Shown: positions 26,511-34,972, counted from the stretch's first letter. The stretch is DNA of 38,603 nt from Candidatus Rokuibacteriota bacterium (GCA_003220535.1 QHSU01000015.1:1-38603); one strand, 5' to 3'. Notes: generated by a model not told the origin, from the letters alone. Translations and numbers: made by a program.

Positions 26511-27116
26511 GTGCTCCGCGCAGCGACACCGGAGCGGTTGAGCGCTTTCTCAGACGCAGTGTTTGCCGTTCTGATCACCGTCTTGGTTTTAGATCTCCGG
26601 CCGCCAGAGCTACCCACCTACAAGGCGCTCCTGTTGCTCTGGCCTACATGGCTGAGCTACGCAGTCAGCTACGTTTTCATCGCAATTGTCTGGGCTAATC
26701 ACCATCATCTGATGCGCTACGCGACCACTGCGACGCCTCGCCTGATGTGGTTCAATTTCGCGCATCTGTTTTCCGTGTCGCTGCTTCCGCTCTCCACCGC
26801 TTGGATGGCCGTGAGCGAATTGGCGCCCCAACCGGTTTCCTTCTATGCGGCGATCTTCTTCCTAGTGAACGCGACCTACATATTTCTGATCTGGGAGCTT
26901 GTTGACCGCCGTCCCGTCCATGACGTACCGCCGAAGGTGCGCAGGATCATGCGCGTCCGATCGATCGCAACCCTGTGTCTTTTCGGAGCGGCCGCGGTCG
27001 TAGCGCTGAAATATCCTCTCGTTGGATTAGGAATTTGTGTTTGTTGCCTGGTTGTTTATCTGAAACCGGAGGCTCCGGGAGCTGAGACTCGAATATCTCG
27101 TTCGCCTTCGAGGTAG
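26511..27116 (+). CDS. TMEM175/DUF1211-family putative potassium channel (paralogue 2)
   Basis: 201 residues, six helices, close to the 19454-20065 protein through most of its length (ATPERLSAFSD, LLLWPTWLSYAVS, FNFAHLFS, LPLSTAWMAVS, SIATLCLFGAAAVVALKYP). The signature FSDG is FSDA here. GTG 26511 is supported by AAAGGAG at 26497-26503. TMEM175-type channels assemble from two copies or as dimers, so paralogues in one genome may co-assemble (inference). Opposite strand and a different block from its paralogue. Confidence 0.85.
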   Translation: MLRAATPERLSAFSDAVFAVLITVLVLDLRPPELPTYKALLLLWPTWLSYAVSYVFIAIVWANHHHLMRYATTATPRLMWFNFAHLFSVSLLPLSTAWMAVSELAPQPVSFYAAIFFLVNATYIFLIWELVDRRPVHDVPPKVRRIMRVRSIATLCLFGAAAVVALKYPLVGLGICVCCLVVYLKPEAPGAETRISRSPSR

Positions 27117-27231
27117 CGCATGGACAGCCAGAGCGACCCAAGACTGCCACGTAACGAGCGTCGAGGCCTGAGTCCCGGGCTTGTCTATCACCTCGATGTT
27201 GAGAGATGATCCCGGGGCGAGAGAGGATACG

Positions 27232-28143
27232 ATGCGGCTCACCGTTGCTGACGCGATCTCTCCTTCCTACTTCGTGGCCATCGCCGCCATACAGCTCGGG
27301 TTCTTTCAGCAGGAAGGCGTCGACATGGAGTTCGTCTTCTCGCCGCCGAATCCATCGCAGGCCCTGAAGGACGGGACGATCGACTTCTTCGGCGGCTCTC
27401 CGTACACAGGGCTGCGGACCTTCCCGGAATGGCGTGGCGGCGTACTTCTGTGCGCGCTCTCGCACTACACCTACTGGTTCCTGGCGATCCGTTCCGACAT
27501 CAAATGCGAACAAGGCGACGTCAGCGCAATCAAAGGGTTGCGCCTGAGCGCGTCGGCCGACCCCGGCCTGACGATGAAACGGCTGCTGGAGGAAGCGGGC
27601 ATCGACTTGCAGAGGGACAACGTGCGGATCGTTCCGAGTCCTCGGCGCACCAGCCCCAATTGGGCGTGGGATGGAGTCGACGCCATCGAGCAGGGCGTCT
27701 CCGACGGCTACTGGGGCAACGGCCTGCGGGCAGATCTCGGAGTAAAGCGGGGCATCGCGAAGATCCTGCTCGATGTGCGCCGAGGCGACGGGCCGCCCGC
27801 GGCCCGCCACTGGACCTTCCCCGCACTCGCGACGACGGAGCGACTCGTCAGGGAGCATCCGGACATCGCCGCAGGCGCCGTGCGGGCCATCGTGAAAACC
27901 CAGCGGGCGCTGCGCGCCAACCCGCCGCTGGCCGTGAAGGCCGCGCAACGACTGTTTCCTGCCGAGGAGGCAAGTCTCATCGCGTACGAGGTCGCGCGTG
28001 ATGCTCCCTTCTACGACGCGACCATCAGCGAGGAGATGGTCACCCACATCAGCCGGTTCGCCCGCGAGATCGGCGCCCTCGAAGGGCAGGTCAGATACGA
28101 CGAAGTGGTCGCGACCCAGTTCGCCGCTCTCTGGAAGGGGTAA
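27232..28143 (+). CDS. NMT1/THI5-like substrate-binding protein without signal peptide
   Basis: 303 residues. MRLTVADAISPSYFVAIAAI, QLGFFQQEGVDMEFVF and ALKDGTIDFFGGSPYTGLRT are the opening of the SsuA/THI5-like type-2 periplasmic-binding fold. KGLRLSASADPGLTMKRLL and GVDAIEQGVSDGYWGN form the second lobe. Relatives bind pyrimidine precursors, sulphonates or other small ligands for ABC import. No export signal precedes the domain, so it may be cytoplasmic. ATG 27232 is set by GAGAGG upstream. No importer ATPase or permease lies beside it; the ABC genes downstream are an exporter on the other strand. Confidence 0.75.
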   Translation: MRLTVADAISPSYFVAIAAIQLGFFQQEGVDMEFVFSPPNPSQALKDGTIDFFGGSPYTGLRTFPEWRGGVLLCALSHYTYWFLAIRSDIKCEQGDVSAIKGLRLSASADPGLTMKRLLEEAGIDLQRDNVRIVPSPRRTSPNWAWDGVDAIEQGVSDGYWGNGLRADLGVKRGIAKILLDVRRGDGPPAARHWTFPALATTERLVREHPDIAAGAVRAIVKTQRALRANPPLAVKAAQRLFPAEEASLIAYEVARDAPFYDATISEEMVTHISRFAREIGALEGQVRYDEVVATQFAALWKG

Positions 28144-28222
28144 GACCAGCGCAGCGTTTCACCAGTAGCGCACCGCCGAGACGGGCACCACTTCGGTTGC
28201 GGAGCCGGACCACGAAACGCCG

Positions 28223-29191
28223 TCACGGCGTGACCTGGCGCGTATAGAGTCGGGCCACCACGTCTTCGATGGCGGGCTCGAGCACTGAGATGTCGCGCAG
28301 TGCAGCCACCTCGGCGAGCCAGCTCACCAGATCGCCCGCCGTGGTGGAGCCGTCCAGCGCGTAGGTGATCCGGCGCCCGTTAGCCTGCATCGATTCCACC
28401 GTCACCCCCGGCAGCGCCAACTCCGCCCCGAGCGGCTCGTCGAGGTCCACAACCAGGCGGCGGCGGGAGCCGTACCTGGCATGGAGGTCGTCCAGCGAGC
28501 CGTCGTGCACGATACGGCCCTGATCAATCACCACCAGGCGGCGGCAGAGGCGCTCGATGTCGGCCAGGTCGTGCGTCGTCAGCACGATCGTGGTGTCGCC
28601 GGCGGTCCCCAGCGCAGCGAGGAACGCGCGCACCGCCTGTTTGCTCACCACGTCGAGCCCGAGCGTCGGCTCGTCGAGGAACAATACCTCCGGCCCGTGC
28701 AGGAGCGCCGCGGTCAGCTCGCCACGCATCCGCTGGCCGAGCGAGAGCTGCCGGACTGGGACGTCGAGGAAGGCGTCGAGATCGAGGAGCCGCCGGCAGT
28801 GGGCCAGCCGGCCGGCGTGCTCCGTGGCCGGCACCGCGTAAACGTGGCGCAGCAGCGCGAAAGATTCCCGCAGTGGCAGGTCCCACCAGAGCTGCGAGCG
28901 CTGGCCGAAGACGACGCCGATCCGCCGCGCCAGCCGCGTGCGCTGAGGCACCGGCTCGAGGCCGCAGACCCTCACCTGCCCCGCGGACGGGTAGAGGACG
29001 CCCGTGAGCATCTTCAGGGTCGTCGACTTGCCTGCGCCGTTCGGGCCGATGTAGCCCACCATCTCCCCGCGCTCTACGGTGAGAGCGATGCCGTCGACGG
29101 CGGCGACCACCCGCGTGCGGCGGCGCAGCCATCCCGATTTCACGCGGACGGTAAACTCCTTGCGGAGCCCGCGCGCCTCGATGACGGTCAC
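28223..29191 (-). CDS. ABC exporter ATPase
   Basis: 322 residues. Walker A GPNGAGKST (~49-57), signature LSLGQRMRGEL, Walker B VLFLDEPTLGLD and the H-loop TTHD are intact. The C-terminal ~80 residues are the accessory domain typical of ABC-2 exporter ATPases. GTG 29191 overlaps the stop of the permease upstream (GTGA), so translation is coupled. With the two permeases it forms a complete exporter of the ABC-2/DUF990 kind. Confidence 0.9.
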   Translation of the reverse strand: MTVIEARGLRKEFTVRVKSGWLRRRTRVVAAVDGIALTVERGEMVGYIGPNGAGKSTTLKMLTGVLYPSAGQVRVCGLEPVPQRTRLARRIGVVFGQRSQLWWDLPLRESFALLRHVYAVPATEHAGRLAHCRRLLDLDAFLDVPVRQLSLGQRMRGELTAALLHGPEVLFLDEPTLGLDVVSKQAVRAFLAALGTAGDTTIVLTTHDLADIERLCRRLVVIDQGRIVHDGSLDDLHARYGSRRRLVVDLDEPLGAELALPGVTVESMQANGRRITYALDGSTTAGDLVSWLAEVAALRDISVLEPAIEDVVARLYTRQVTP

Positions 29192-29994
29192 GAGCCGGTG
29201 CTCCGATAGTGCCGAACGCCGGTCTGCCACACGAGTCCGGCGGCGACGGCCGCCATGACCGCTATGGCCGGCGCGGCATAGCCGAGGAACGCCGGCGCGC
29301 CGAGCGGGTCGGGGCGGTCGACCAGCGCCAGCGTCGGATAGTACGCCACGAAGGCGAACCCAACAGCGTAGGCGAACAGCCCGCGGAACAGCGCGCCGTA
29401 GATCGTGATCGGATACTGCGTGAAGTTGAGTCCGCCGTAGGTCAGGCCGTTCGCAATCTCGCCGGACTCGATCCACCAGAACGCCACCGCGGCCGTGGCC
29501 ACGAAGACAGCCCCGAAGATCACGGCGCCGGCGATGGGAGTCACCGTCAGCAGCGCCAGCCGCGCTGGCGTGAACTCCACCGGCGCGTTGGCCGAGGCCA
29601 GAACGAGCATGACGACGCCGAACGCGAGCCGCCCGACCCGCCGCGTCGCCACGTCCATCGCCATCAGCTGGGCAAGAGAACTCAGCGGGCGGGCGAGCAG
29701 CGCGTCGAAGAGGCCGCTTCGCACATACTGGCGCAGGCGCTCCACGTTGCCCACCACCAGGTCGGCCGTCGCGAAGGCGCAGCTGGCCAGCGCCGTCATC
29801 AGGAAGACCTCGGCGAAGCCGAAGCCGCCCAACGTCGGGGTCACCCGAAACAGCGCCACAACGCTCACGATGTCGAGGACACCGAACAGCACGCTGCCCG
29901 CCACGTCGACGGCGAACGACGCGCGGTACTGCGCCTGGCTCCGCACCTGTGCCCCCAATAGATGGCGGTAGGCCATCAGCGTGGAATTAGCCAC
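29188..29994 (-). CDS. ABC-2 family permease (DUF990/ABC2_membrane_6), second subunit
   Basis: 268 residues, six helices. Features include YRHLLGAQVRSQAQYRASFA at the N-terminus, DIVSVVALFRVTPTLGGF, RLRQYVRSGLFDALLARPLS (the cytoplasmic loop conserved in this family) and NFTQYPITIYGALFRGLFAY. GTG 29994 overlaps the end of the first permease by eight bases; ATG 29976 is an alternative. It pairs with the first permease and the ATPase in a heteromeric exporter; the substrate is unknown. Confidence 0.85.
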   Translation of the reverse strand: MANSTLMAYRHLLGAQVRSQAQYRASFAVDVAGSVLFGVLDIVSVVALFRVTPTLGGFGFAEVFLMTALASCAFATADLVVGNVERLRQYVRSGLFDALLARPLSSLAQLMAMDVATRRVGRLAFGVVMLVLASANAPVEFTPARLALLTVTPIAGAVIFGAVFVATAAVAFWWIESGEIANGLTYGGLNFTQYPITIYGALFRGLFAYAVGFAFVAYYPTLALVDRPDPLGAPAFLGYAAPAIAVMAAVAAGLVWQTGVRHYRSTGS

Positions 29995-30838
29995 CCTGGA
30001 TCACCAGCTTGCGCTCGCCGCGCCTCTGCACCCACCGGCACAGGGCGAGGAGCGCCACGACCCAGCCGGCCTGCACGCCGAGCAGCCCGAGCTGCACCGT
30101 GGGCGAGCCGCGCTCGACGAGGATGTCGAGAGGAATCTGGATGACCGACGGGAACGGGGTGGCGACGATCAGGCCAATCGCCATCGCGTCCGGAAAGAAC
30201 CAGACGGGGAAGTACAGGCCGCCGAATATCCCCGAGGTCAGCGTCCAGGCGGTTTGGGGGCCGCGGACGTCGAGCAGCCAGTACGCCGTGGCGTTCACGA
30301 GGTAGCGGCAGGAGAAGCAGACGATCGTGGCCAGGAGGATCGAGCACGCGAACAGCGCGTAGGTGACCGGTCGCCGCGGCGCATAAAGGTCGAATGCGAG
30401 GGCGCCCACGACCACCGGCACCACGAAGCGCGTGAGGACGGCGTAGCCGGCCCGGCCGAGATCGGCGGCGAGCAGCTGCCAGACGGGGTCGATCGGGCGA
30501 AGAAGATCGGTGATCACGTCGCCAGTGCGGATGCGCTCGGCGAATTCGGGCAGCGCCCACAGGAGGACCACGCCGATCAACCCCTGCCCGGCCCAGACGA
30601 AGGTGGCCAGCTGCGGCTCGTCATAGCCGGCTACGGTGCGGGTGCCCGCCCCGATGACGGCCAGCATCACGGCGAAGCGGAGGAATCCGAACACCGAGTT
30701 GGTGACGACAGCCGCCACCATCGCCTGGCGATAGGTCGCGTACCGCTGGAACCCCGCCGCCGCCAGCGCCAGGTACGCACGATAGGAAGGAGCGCGCGAT
30801 CCGGTTGCATGTGGTGCCAGGCTGTCGTCTCCTCGCAC
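29987..30838 (-). CDS. ABC-2 family permease (DUF990/ABC2_membrane_6), first subunit
   Basis: About 283 residues, six helices. YLALAAAGFQRYATYRQAMV, ELAERIRTGDVITDLLRPIDP-type loop (FAERIRTGDVITDLLRPIDP), then SGIFGGLYFPVWFFPDAMAI and TPFPSVIQIPLDIL are family hallmarks. First gene of the exporter operon. The start is uncertain: GTG 30838 is the nearest candidate but lacks a ribosome site, and family similarity begins about 20 codons later. The DNA just upstream holds a truncated SEFIR gene, so the 5' region may have been altered. Confidence 0.82.
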   Translation of the reverse strand: MRGDDSLAPHATGSRAPSYRAYLALAAAGFQRYATYRQAMVAAVVTNSVFGFLRFAVMLAVIGAGTRTVAGYDEPQLATFVWAGQGLIGVVLLWALPEFAERIRTGDVITDLLRPIDPVWQLLAADLGRAGYAVLTRFVVPVVVGALAFDLYAPRRPVTYALFACSILLATIVCFSCRYLVNATAYWLLDVRGPQTAWTLTSGIFGGLYFPVWFFPDAMAIGLIVATPFPSVIQIPLDILVERGSPTVQLGLLGVQAGWVVALLALCRWVQRRGERKLVIQGG

Positions 30839-30869
30839 AACCGCGACAGCATATACCGGGCGAGGCGCC

Positions 30870-30960
30870 GATGTCGGCGATCGGTGGCCAGCTTGAGGAC
30901 CCACGCCTTGTGGGGATCCGAATCGTGGGAGTAAGAAACGAACACACGAACCGCCGCCAT
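30870..30960 (-). pseudogene. SEFIR/TIR-type domain, N-terminal stub
   Basis: ATG 30960 opens MAAVRVFVSYSHDSDPHKAW then VLKLATDRR. RVFVSYSHDS...HKxWVxxLA is the start of SEFIR domains, used in signalling and anti-phage proteins. Similarity ends after ~29 residues, where the sequence passes into the 5' region of the permease operon. The stub lies 35 bases from repeat copy E. Confidence 0.6.
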
Positions 30961-31026
30961 CGCGCCTATTTATGCCGCCTGGCGGCGATGCCGCAACCGA
31001 TTCCTGGGTGAAGTCTGGGTAAACGA

Positions 31027-31057
31027 AAGGGGTTAGCGGCTGCTGCGTCCGCTAACC
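31027..31057 (-). terminator. Repeat-borne terminator-like hairpin, copy E
   Basis: GGGGTTAGCGG/CCGCTAACCCC stem with loop CTGCTGCGT. On the minus strand it is followed by TTTCGTTT. The loop differs from copies A and B while both stem arms are kept, which argues for selection on the hairpin. Confidence 0.6.
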
Positions 31058-31067
31058 CCTCGTCGTC

Positions 31068-31114
31068 CATGGTTGCGGGGGCTGGATTTGAACCAGCGAC
31101 CTTTGGGTTATGAG
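31068..31114 (-). pseudogene. Initiator tRNA-Met 3' half (in copy E)
   Basis: GGCTCATAACCC, AAAGGTC, GCTGGTTCAAATCCAGC, CCCCGCA, A, CCA. The upstream bases TACTA cannot complete the GGG side of the anticodon stem, and no D-arm or CGCGGGG 5' strand is present. A non-functional 3' half, as in an attachment site. Confidence 0.8.
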
Positions 31115-31284
31115 CCTAGTACTTGCCGCGACGTCCCCCAACGATCCCAAACGACAGCGGTCACTTAACCCGTCGCCGGGGGCCCTGCATTTGGGCCTTG
31201 TTGGGGCTCGTTGGGTCCCGTTGACGGCCAAGACACGGCCACCTCAGTCAACGCCGTCGTCGCGCCCGGACAGCGCACACCGCA

Positions 31285-31680
31285 TCACGATTGACCGTGG
31301 CCGGCCGGCGGCAAATCCCGCCCGCAGTAGCGGCAGACCTTGGCCTCCTGCTGAATGAATTCAGCACAGAAGGGGCAACGTTTGGTCCTTCCGGTCGCGA
31401 CCCCGGCGACCGTGGCTAATTGTCCCCGTCCCCATAGCAGAGAGCCGAGCCGCTTGAGTAAGTAATGATCCCAGTTGCCGAAGACACCGCAATAAACCCA
31501 GAGGACTGGAATCGCGAGTCCGTGAGTGAGCAACGAAACGAGGCAAATCGCAAGGCCCTTGACCCAGATCCCCTTGACGAGATACCAGATGGCGCCGAAA
31601 GCGAACGCGGCCCAATTCCAGGTCGCGACGAAGCCACCTTCGTTTGCCTCAAAGCGCGGATACGCTTGCTCCGCTTTCAT
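31285..31680 (-). CDS. Membrane protein with C-terminal zinc ribbon (DUF2628-like)
   Basis: 131 residues. [21 protein letters not shown] is the opening of DUF2628-type membrane proteins, followed by two more helices ([20 protein letters not shown]). The C-terminus [20 protein letters not shown] is a four-cysteine zinc ribbon. ATG 31680 has GAGG upstream; ATG 31749 is an in-frame alternative adding an acidic segment. It starts 45 bases beyond repeat copy E. Function unknown. Confidence 0.65.
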   Translation of the reverse strand: MKAEQAYPRFEANEGGFVATWNWAAFAFGAIWYLVKGIWVKGLAICLVSLLTHGLAIPVLWVYCGVFGNWDHYLLKRLGSLLWGRGQLATVAGVATGRTKRCPFCAEFIQQEAKVCRYCGRDLPPAGHGQS

Positions 31681-31974
31681 GGGTACGTCGACCTCGGCAG
31701 CGCGGACATCATACCCCGCATCGACGTCCACATCGGCTGGCGCTCTCATCCCTGATGCCCGGGGACCTTGACACGGCCGCAACCCGCGAGCCAACCTCCC
31801 CGCCGAACACCGATCGAGCATCGAACACCGCCCGGGGCGCGACGGATTGCCGGCTGCTGCCGCGGACGCCACCGTGAGGTTGGGGGATGCGCGGGCGCCC
31901 AGAGGCGTCACCGCCCATCCCCCATCAATCGGAGTGGGAATCTTGGCCTCAACAAGCGTTACGACATGAGTCAC

Positions 31975-32730
31975 TCAAGGGATCGTGTCGCCGCTCAAGG
32001 AGAAGCTGCCGTTGAACGTCGTGCCGCCCACGATGTCGGCGCCGACGCGCAGCCAGTCCGGGTCCAAGTCAGCATTGAGGATCCACATCTGCAGGTCGCC
32101 GGTAAACTGCGGGTGATGTCCGGACAGCCACAGAAAGTTACCGCCGACACCGCGCAGCCTCACCTGGGGTACGAAGAAGTAGTGACCGGCGGGCAGGTCC
32201 ACCGGCTCGGTGAAGACGACGTGGAACTCGACGGTTTGCCCCGCTACCGCACTATCTCCCCCCGTGTGCTGGTCGGGCAACGGGTGGATGCCATCGATCA
32301 CGAAGTTCGCGACAACGACATGGTGGTCGACGACCTTGGCGGTGAAGCGTAGGGTCCCGTCGGTGTTGCTCCGGTCCGTCAACGCGACATCCGAAGGCGA
32401 GTTCGCTCGGGTGGGTACGTGGATCGTGCGCGCGGTGTTCGAGTCGGCCGGAAAGACGCGGTAGATCTCTAGGCGCACTTCGCGGATTTCGCCCGATCCC
32501 CCCTGGTCGAGCAGTCCGGTAAAGGTCGCCTCGCGGAGGACCGTGTGCGACGCCAGGATGAAATCATCGGCTGACTCGATCTCGATCTTGCGATGGCTTT
32601 CCGGGCGTGACGCCGCGGCGATCCGACCATCCGGAGCGCCGGTGCTGAAGAAGAATGAGTCGGCGGACGCAGTAGCGGCCGTCACGAACACGAACGTCAA
32701 AACCGTCAAGAAGCACGTCATTCGTCGCAT
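31975..32730 (-). CDS. Secreted protein of unknown function
   Basis: 251 residues. MTCFLTVLTFVFVTAATASA is a clear signal peptide. The mature protein (FFFSTGAPDGRIAAASRP, ADDFILASHTVLREATFTGL, EIYRVFPADSNTARTIHVPT, GIHPLPDQHTGGDSAVAG, LPAGHYFFVPQV, DPDWLRVGADI) is beta-rich and resembles a family often seen with PEP-CTERM tails, though no sorting tail is present. ATG 32730 follows AGGAGAGGG. Isolated monocistronic gene; intergenic DNA on both sides shows nothing else. Confidence 0.7.
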   Translation of the reverse strand: MRRMTCFLTVLTFVFVTAATASADSFFFSTGAPDGRIAAASRPESHRKIEIESADDFILASHTVLREATFTGLLDQGGSGEIREVRLEIYRVFPADSNTARTIHVPTRANSPSDVALTDRSNTDGTLRFTAKVVDHHVVVANFVIDGIHPLPDQHTGGDSAVAGQTVEFHVVFTEPVDLPAGHYFFVPQVRLRGVGGNFLWLSGHHPQFTGDLQMWILNADLDPDWLRVGADIVGGTTFNGSFSLSGDTIP

Positions 32731-32965
32731 GACCCTCTCCTGATCTGCCGGAACGAACCGGCAGGCCCTGTGGGTGTTCACGGCCCTCGTCGGCTCCACC
32801 CCGCGCTCCTCCGGTCGCCTGAGCGTCTGCGATAGGCGATCGCAGCCAGTCAGGAGCGAGGAGCTCGGGGTCACAGCCAATTCACGACTAATTGCTGATC
32901 CTCAAACGACGTCGTGATCCCCAGTCAGCCAAGCAGCCGCAAACCTAGCCAAAGGCTTAGCGTGG

Positions 32966-33310
32966 CTACTTCACGACCAGCGTGCCCTTCATGTAGGGAT
33001 GAATTGCGCAGAAGTACTGGTAGGTGCCCGGTTTCGTAAAGGTCTGCACAAACGTGTCGTCGTTCACGAGCCCGGCGGAGCTGAAGGCGCCCGTCCCCGA
33101 CGTGACGGTGTGCGGCTCTTCGTCGTGATTGACCCACGTCACCGTCGTGCCCACTGGGACGGTGAGCATGGACGGTCCGTACTTGAATTGCTTGATCCCG
33201 ATCGTTGGTGGCGTCGCGGCCAGCGCGTGGGCACCGATGAACATCGTCGCCACGCCGACGGCGACTAACCCCCGCCTGTACCAGGCCAGTGCTCTTGTGT
33301 CGTCTTTCAT
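32966..33310 (-). CDS. Plastocyanin/cupredoxin-like blue-copper protein
   Basis: 114 residues. A signal peptide (GLVAVGVATMFIGAHALA) is followed by a single cupredoxin domain: GIKQFKYGPSMLTVPVGTTV, WVNHDEEPHTVTS (first His ligand) and YFCAIHPYMKGTLVV (Cys, His and Met ligands). All four type-1 copper ligands are present, so it should carry electrons in the periplasm. ATG 33310 has GAGGAGAG upstream. It diverges from the five-helix membrane protein at 33539, with 228 bases between the starts. Confidence 0.88.
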   Translation of the reverse strand: MKDDTRALAWYRRGLVAVGVATMFIGAHALAATPPTIGIKQFKYGPSMLTVPVGTTVTWVNHDEEPHTVTSGTGAFSSAGLVNDDTFVQTFTKPGTYQYFCAIHPYMKGTLVVK

Positions 33311-33538
33311 GGTTCTCTCCTCGCCCTCCTCACACGTCCGAACGCTCCACCACAGGCGCCGTTCCACGCGGTTCCGAAAAGGCTTGAGGGAACGAATCGC
33401 GGTGCCGGGAACGAGTGGTCTGCGTAAGCGTTGCGGAGGGTGAAATGCTCTGCAGAGCTTTGCTGGGCCCGTGATCAAGGGGAGCGGACCTCCGTTGAGT
33501 GCCGCGCTGACGGGGCGATGACGCAAAGGAGTCCACGC

Positions 33539-34111
33539 ATGAGTGAGAGGCTGAGTCTCAGGGAGCCCAGCGGGGCGAATCCGGCTTGGTTGGCGATTCC
33601 GCTAGTGGTTTTTGCGCTGATTACGCTCACCGTCGGACTTGTGGCCAGGCAGACGGTTCGTGAGCCCTATGCGACTCCCTTCTTCCATCCTTTCTTCACG
33701 GATACCCTCCAGATGAAGGCGTGGCTGGTGACGGCAGCGGTGGTGCTGGCATGTGGTCAGTTACTGACGGCCGCACGCATCTACGAGTTGCTCCGCTTTC
33801 CGCCTAAGGGGCGCTTCTATAACAGTGCCCATCGCTGGTCGGGACGGGCAGCGATCCTGCTGACGCTTCCGGTGGCCTATCACTGTGTCTTCCTGCTCGG
33901 GTTCGGTACCCACAGCCCACGCGTCTTGATTCACTCGCTGCTCGGGTCGGCTCTCTACGGCGCTGTCGTCGCCAAGGTGCTGATTGTTCGGTCGACGAGG
34001 TTCGCGCCCTGGGTGCTCCCCGTGGCTGGAAGCGTCTTGTTCTCAATCCTTCTGGGGCTGTGGCTGACTTCCGCGCTTTGGTTTTTTACCGCCGCTCCCT
34101 CTGCCACATGA
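33539..34111 (+). CDS. Five-helix membrane protein (DUF6529-like)
   Basis: 190 residues with five hydrophobic helices, e.g. WLAIPLVVFALITLTVGLVA and WVLPVAGSVLFSILLGLWL. Conserved-looking histidines lie in HRWSGRAA, VAYHCVFLLGF and LIHSLLGSALYG, placed like haem ligands of cytochrome b561-type proteins. Genes of this kind often accompany cupredoxins (recollection), matching the divergent neighbour here. ATG 33539 is chosen for AAAGGAG seven bases upstream. It may link membrane electron carriers to the copper protein. Confidence 0.6.
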   Translation: MSERLSLREPSGANPAWLAIPLVVFALITLTVGLVARQTVREPYATPFFHPFFTDTLQMKAWLVTAAVVLACGQLLTAARIYELLRFPPKGRFYNSAHRWSGRAAILLTLPVAYHCVFLLGFGTHSPRVLIHSLLGSALYGAVVAKVLIVRSTRFAPWVLPVAGSVLFSILLGLWLTSALWFFTAAPSAT

Positions 34112-34130
34112 GTGGTACGGACGGACGCTC

Positions 34131-34715
34131 CTACCTCGCGTAATCCTTGAGTCTCAGCCTGAGCGCTGCCCGCGCCCGGGCGAGACGCGATTTGACGGTG
34201 CCTAACGGGCAGCCGATGACCTCGGCAACCTCGCCCTCGGTCAGACCCTCGAGATCCAGAAGGATGACCGTGCGCGCGTCCTCAGACAGCGTCATGAGTG
34301 CTGCCTCGATCTCGGCGGCGACGACCTTCCGGAGACGATCGAGCTCGGCGTCGTCCATGAACCAGTGGTCCTCGGCGGCCACGCCCACCGCCGGCTCCGT
34401 TATATCGAACCCGCCTACGACGGGGTTGTTGCGCTCCCGGCGGTACCGGCTGATGAATGTGTTCCGAAGGATTCGGAAGAGCCACGCCTTGAGATTTGTG
34501 CCGGGCGTGAACTGACCGGCTGCCTGAAGCGCCCGAGCGTAAGTTTCTTGAACGAGGTCGTCCGCATCCGTGTCATAGCCGGTGAGGTAGCGGGCGAGGT
34601 TGTGAAGCGTGTCGGCATACGCGAGGGCTGCTTGACCTAGCTCGCCCGCGTCCCAGGTCTTCTCGATTCGGCGTTGCGGTCGATCGAGTATGCCGGTCAT
34701 CTCGGAATGAATCAT
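34131..34715 (-). CDS. ECF-type RNA polymerase sigma factor
   Basis: 194 residues. Region 2: TDADDLVQETYARALQAAGQ, then LKAWLFRILRNTFISRYRRE (-10 recognition). Region 4: LSEDARTVILLDLEGLTEGE then EVIGCPLGTVKSRLARARAAL (-35 recognition). ATG 34715 overlaps the stop of the STAS gene (ATGA), fixing the start. It converges on the five-helix membrane protein. With STAS upstream it may be regulated by partner switching, but no anti-sigma kinase is in the window. Confidence 0.9.
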   Translation of the reverse strand: MIHSEMTGILDRPQRRIEKTWDAGELGQAALAYADTLHNLARYLTGYDTDADDLVQETYARALQAAGQFTPGTNLKAWLFRILRNTFISRYRRERNNPVVGGFDITEPAVGVAAEDHWFMDDAELDRLRKVVAAEIEAALMTLSEDARTVILLDLEGLTEGEVAEVIGCPLGTVKSRLARARAALRLRLKDYAR

Positions 34716-34972
34716 GGTATCCGTAACAACTCTCCGATGAATTCCGGGCAGTTGACGATCTCGAGGTCTTTCGCGCCGAGGTGCCTCAAGGCCGCCACAC
34801 CGCGGCCGTCGACGAACGTCACCGCCGACAGATCCAACTGGACGTGCCCATTCTCCTGAAGCGCCAGCCAACACTCTCGCTCCAACACGGGCACCCATTC
34901 CGCCACAACGCGACCCTCGACTCGCAGCGTCGCCAGTGACCGCGTTGCAGCAGCTCTGCTGATGCGGAGCAC
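34712..34972 (-). CDS. STAS-domain protein (anti-sigma-antagonist-like)
   Basis: 86 residues. LRVEGRVVAEWVPVLEREC, VQLDLSAVTFVDGRGVAALR and LEIVNCPEFIGELL give the STAS beta-alpha fold. In phosphorylated antagonists (SpoIIAA, RsbV) the loop is D-S/T-S-G; here it is DGRG, with no serine or threonine, so control by phosphorylation is unlikely. GTG 34972 has GGGAGG five bases upstream. Translationally coupled to the sigma factor. Confidence 0.75.
   Translation of the reverse strand: MLRISRAAATRSLATLRVEGRVVAEWVPVLERECWLALQENGHVQLDLSAVTFVDGRGVAALRHLGAKDLEIVNCPEFIGELLRIP

Larger units (their letters stand above)
30995..31239 (-). repeat. tRNA-half repeat, copy E (most complete)
   Basis: 245 bases, the reference copy. 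From left: CCGATTCCTGGGTGAAGTC end; TGGGTAAACGAAA; hairpin 31027-31057; TCGTCGTCCA; initiator tRNA 3' half 31068-31114; CCTAGTACTTGCCGCGACG; CCCCAACGAT with a degenerate second unit; GGGCCTTGTTGGGGCTCGTTGGG; CGTTGACGGCCAAGACACGGCCA. Sequence outside both ends is unrelated to that around copies B and D, so the unit has defined boundaries. Confidence 0.9.

Noticed and set aside
31068..31114. Functional tRNA-Met gene
   Set aside because: Only the 3' half (anticodon loop to CCA) is present; the D-arm and 5' acceptor strand are missing in every copy.
30995..31239. CRISPR array from the repeated segments
   Set aside because: Repeat units are ~245 bp, kilobases apart, with coding cargo between them; no short regular repeat-spacer pattern exists.
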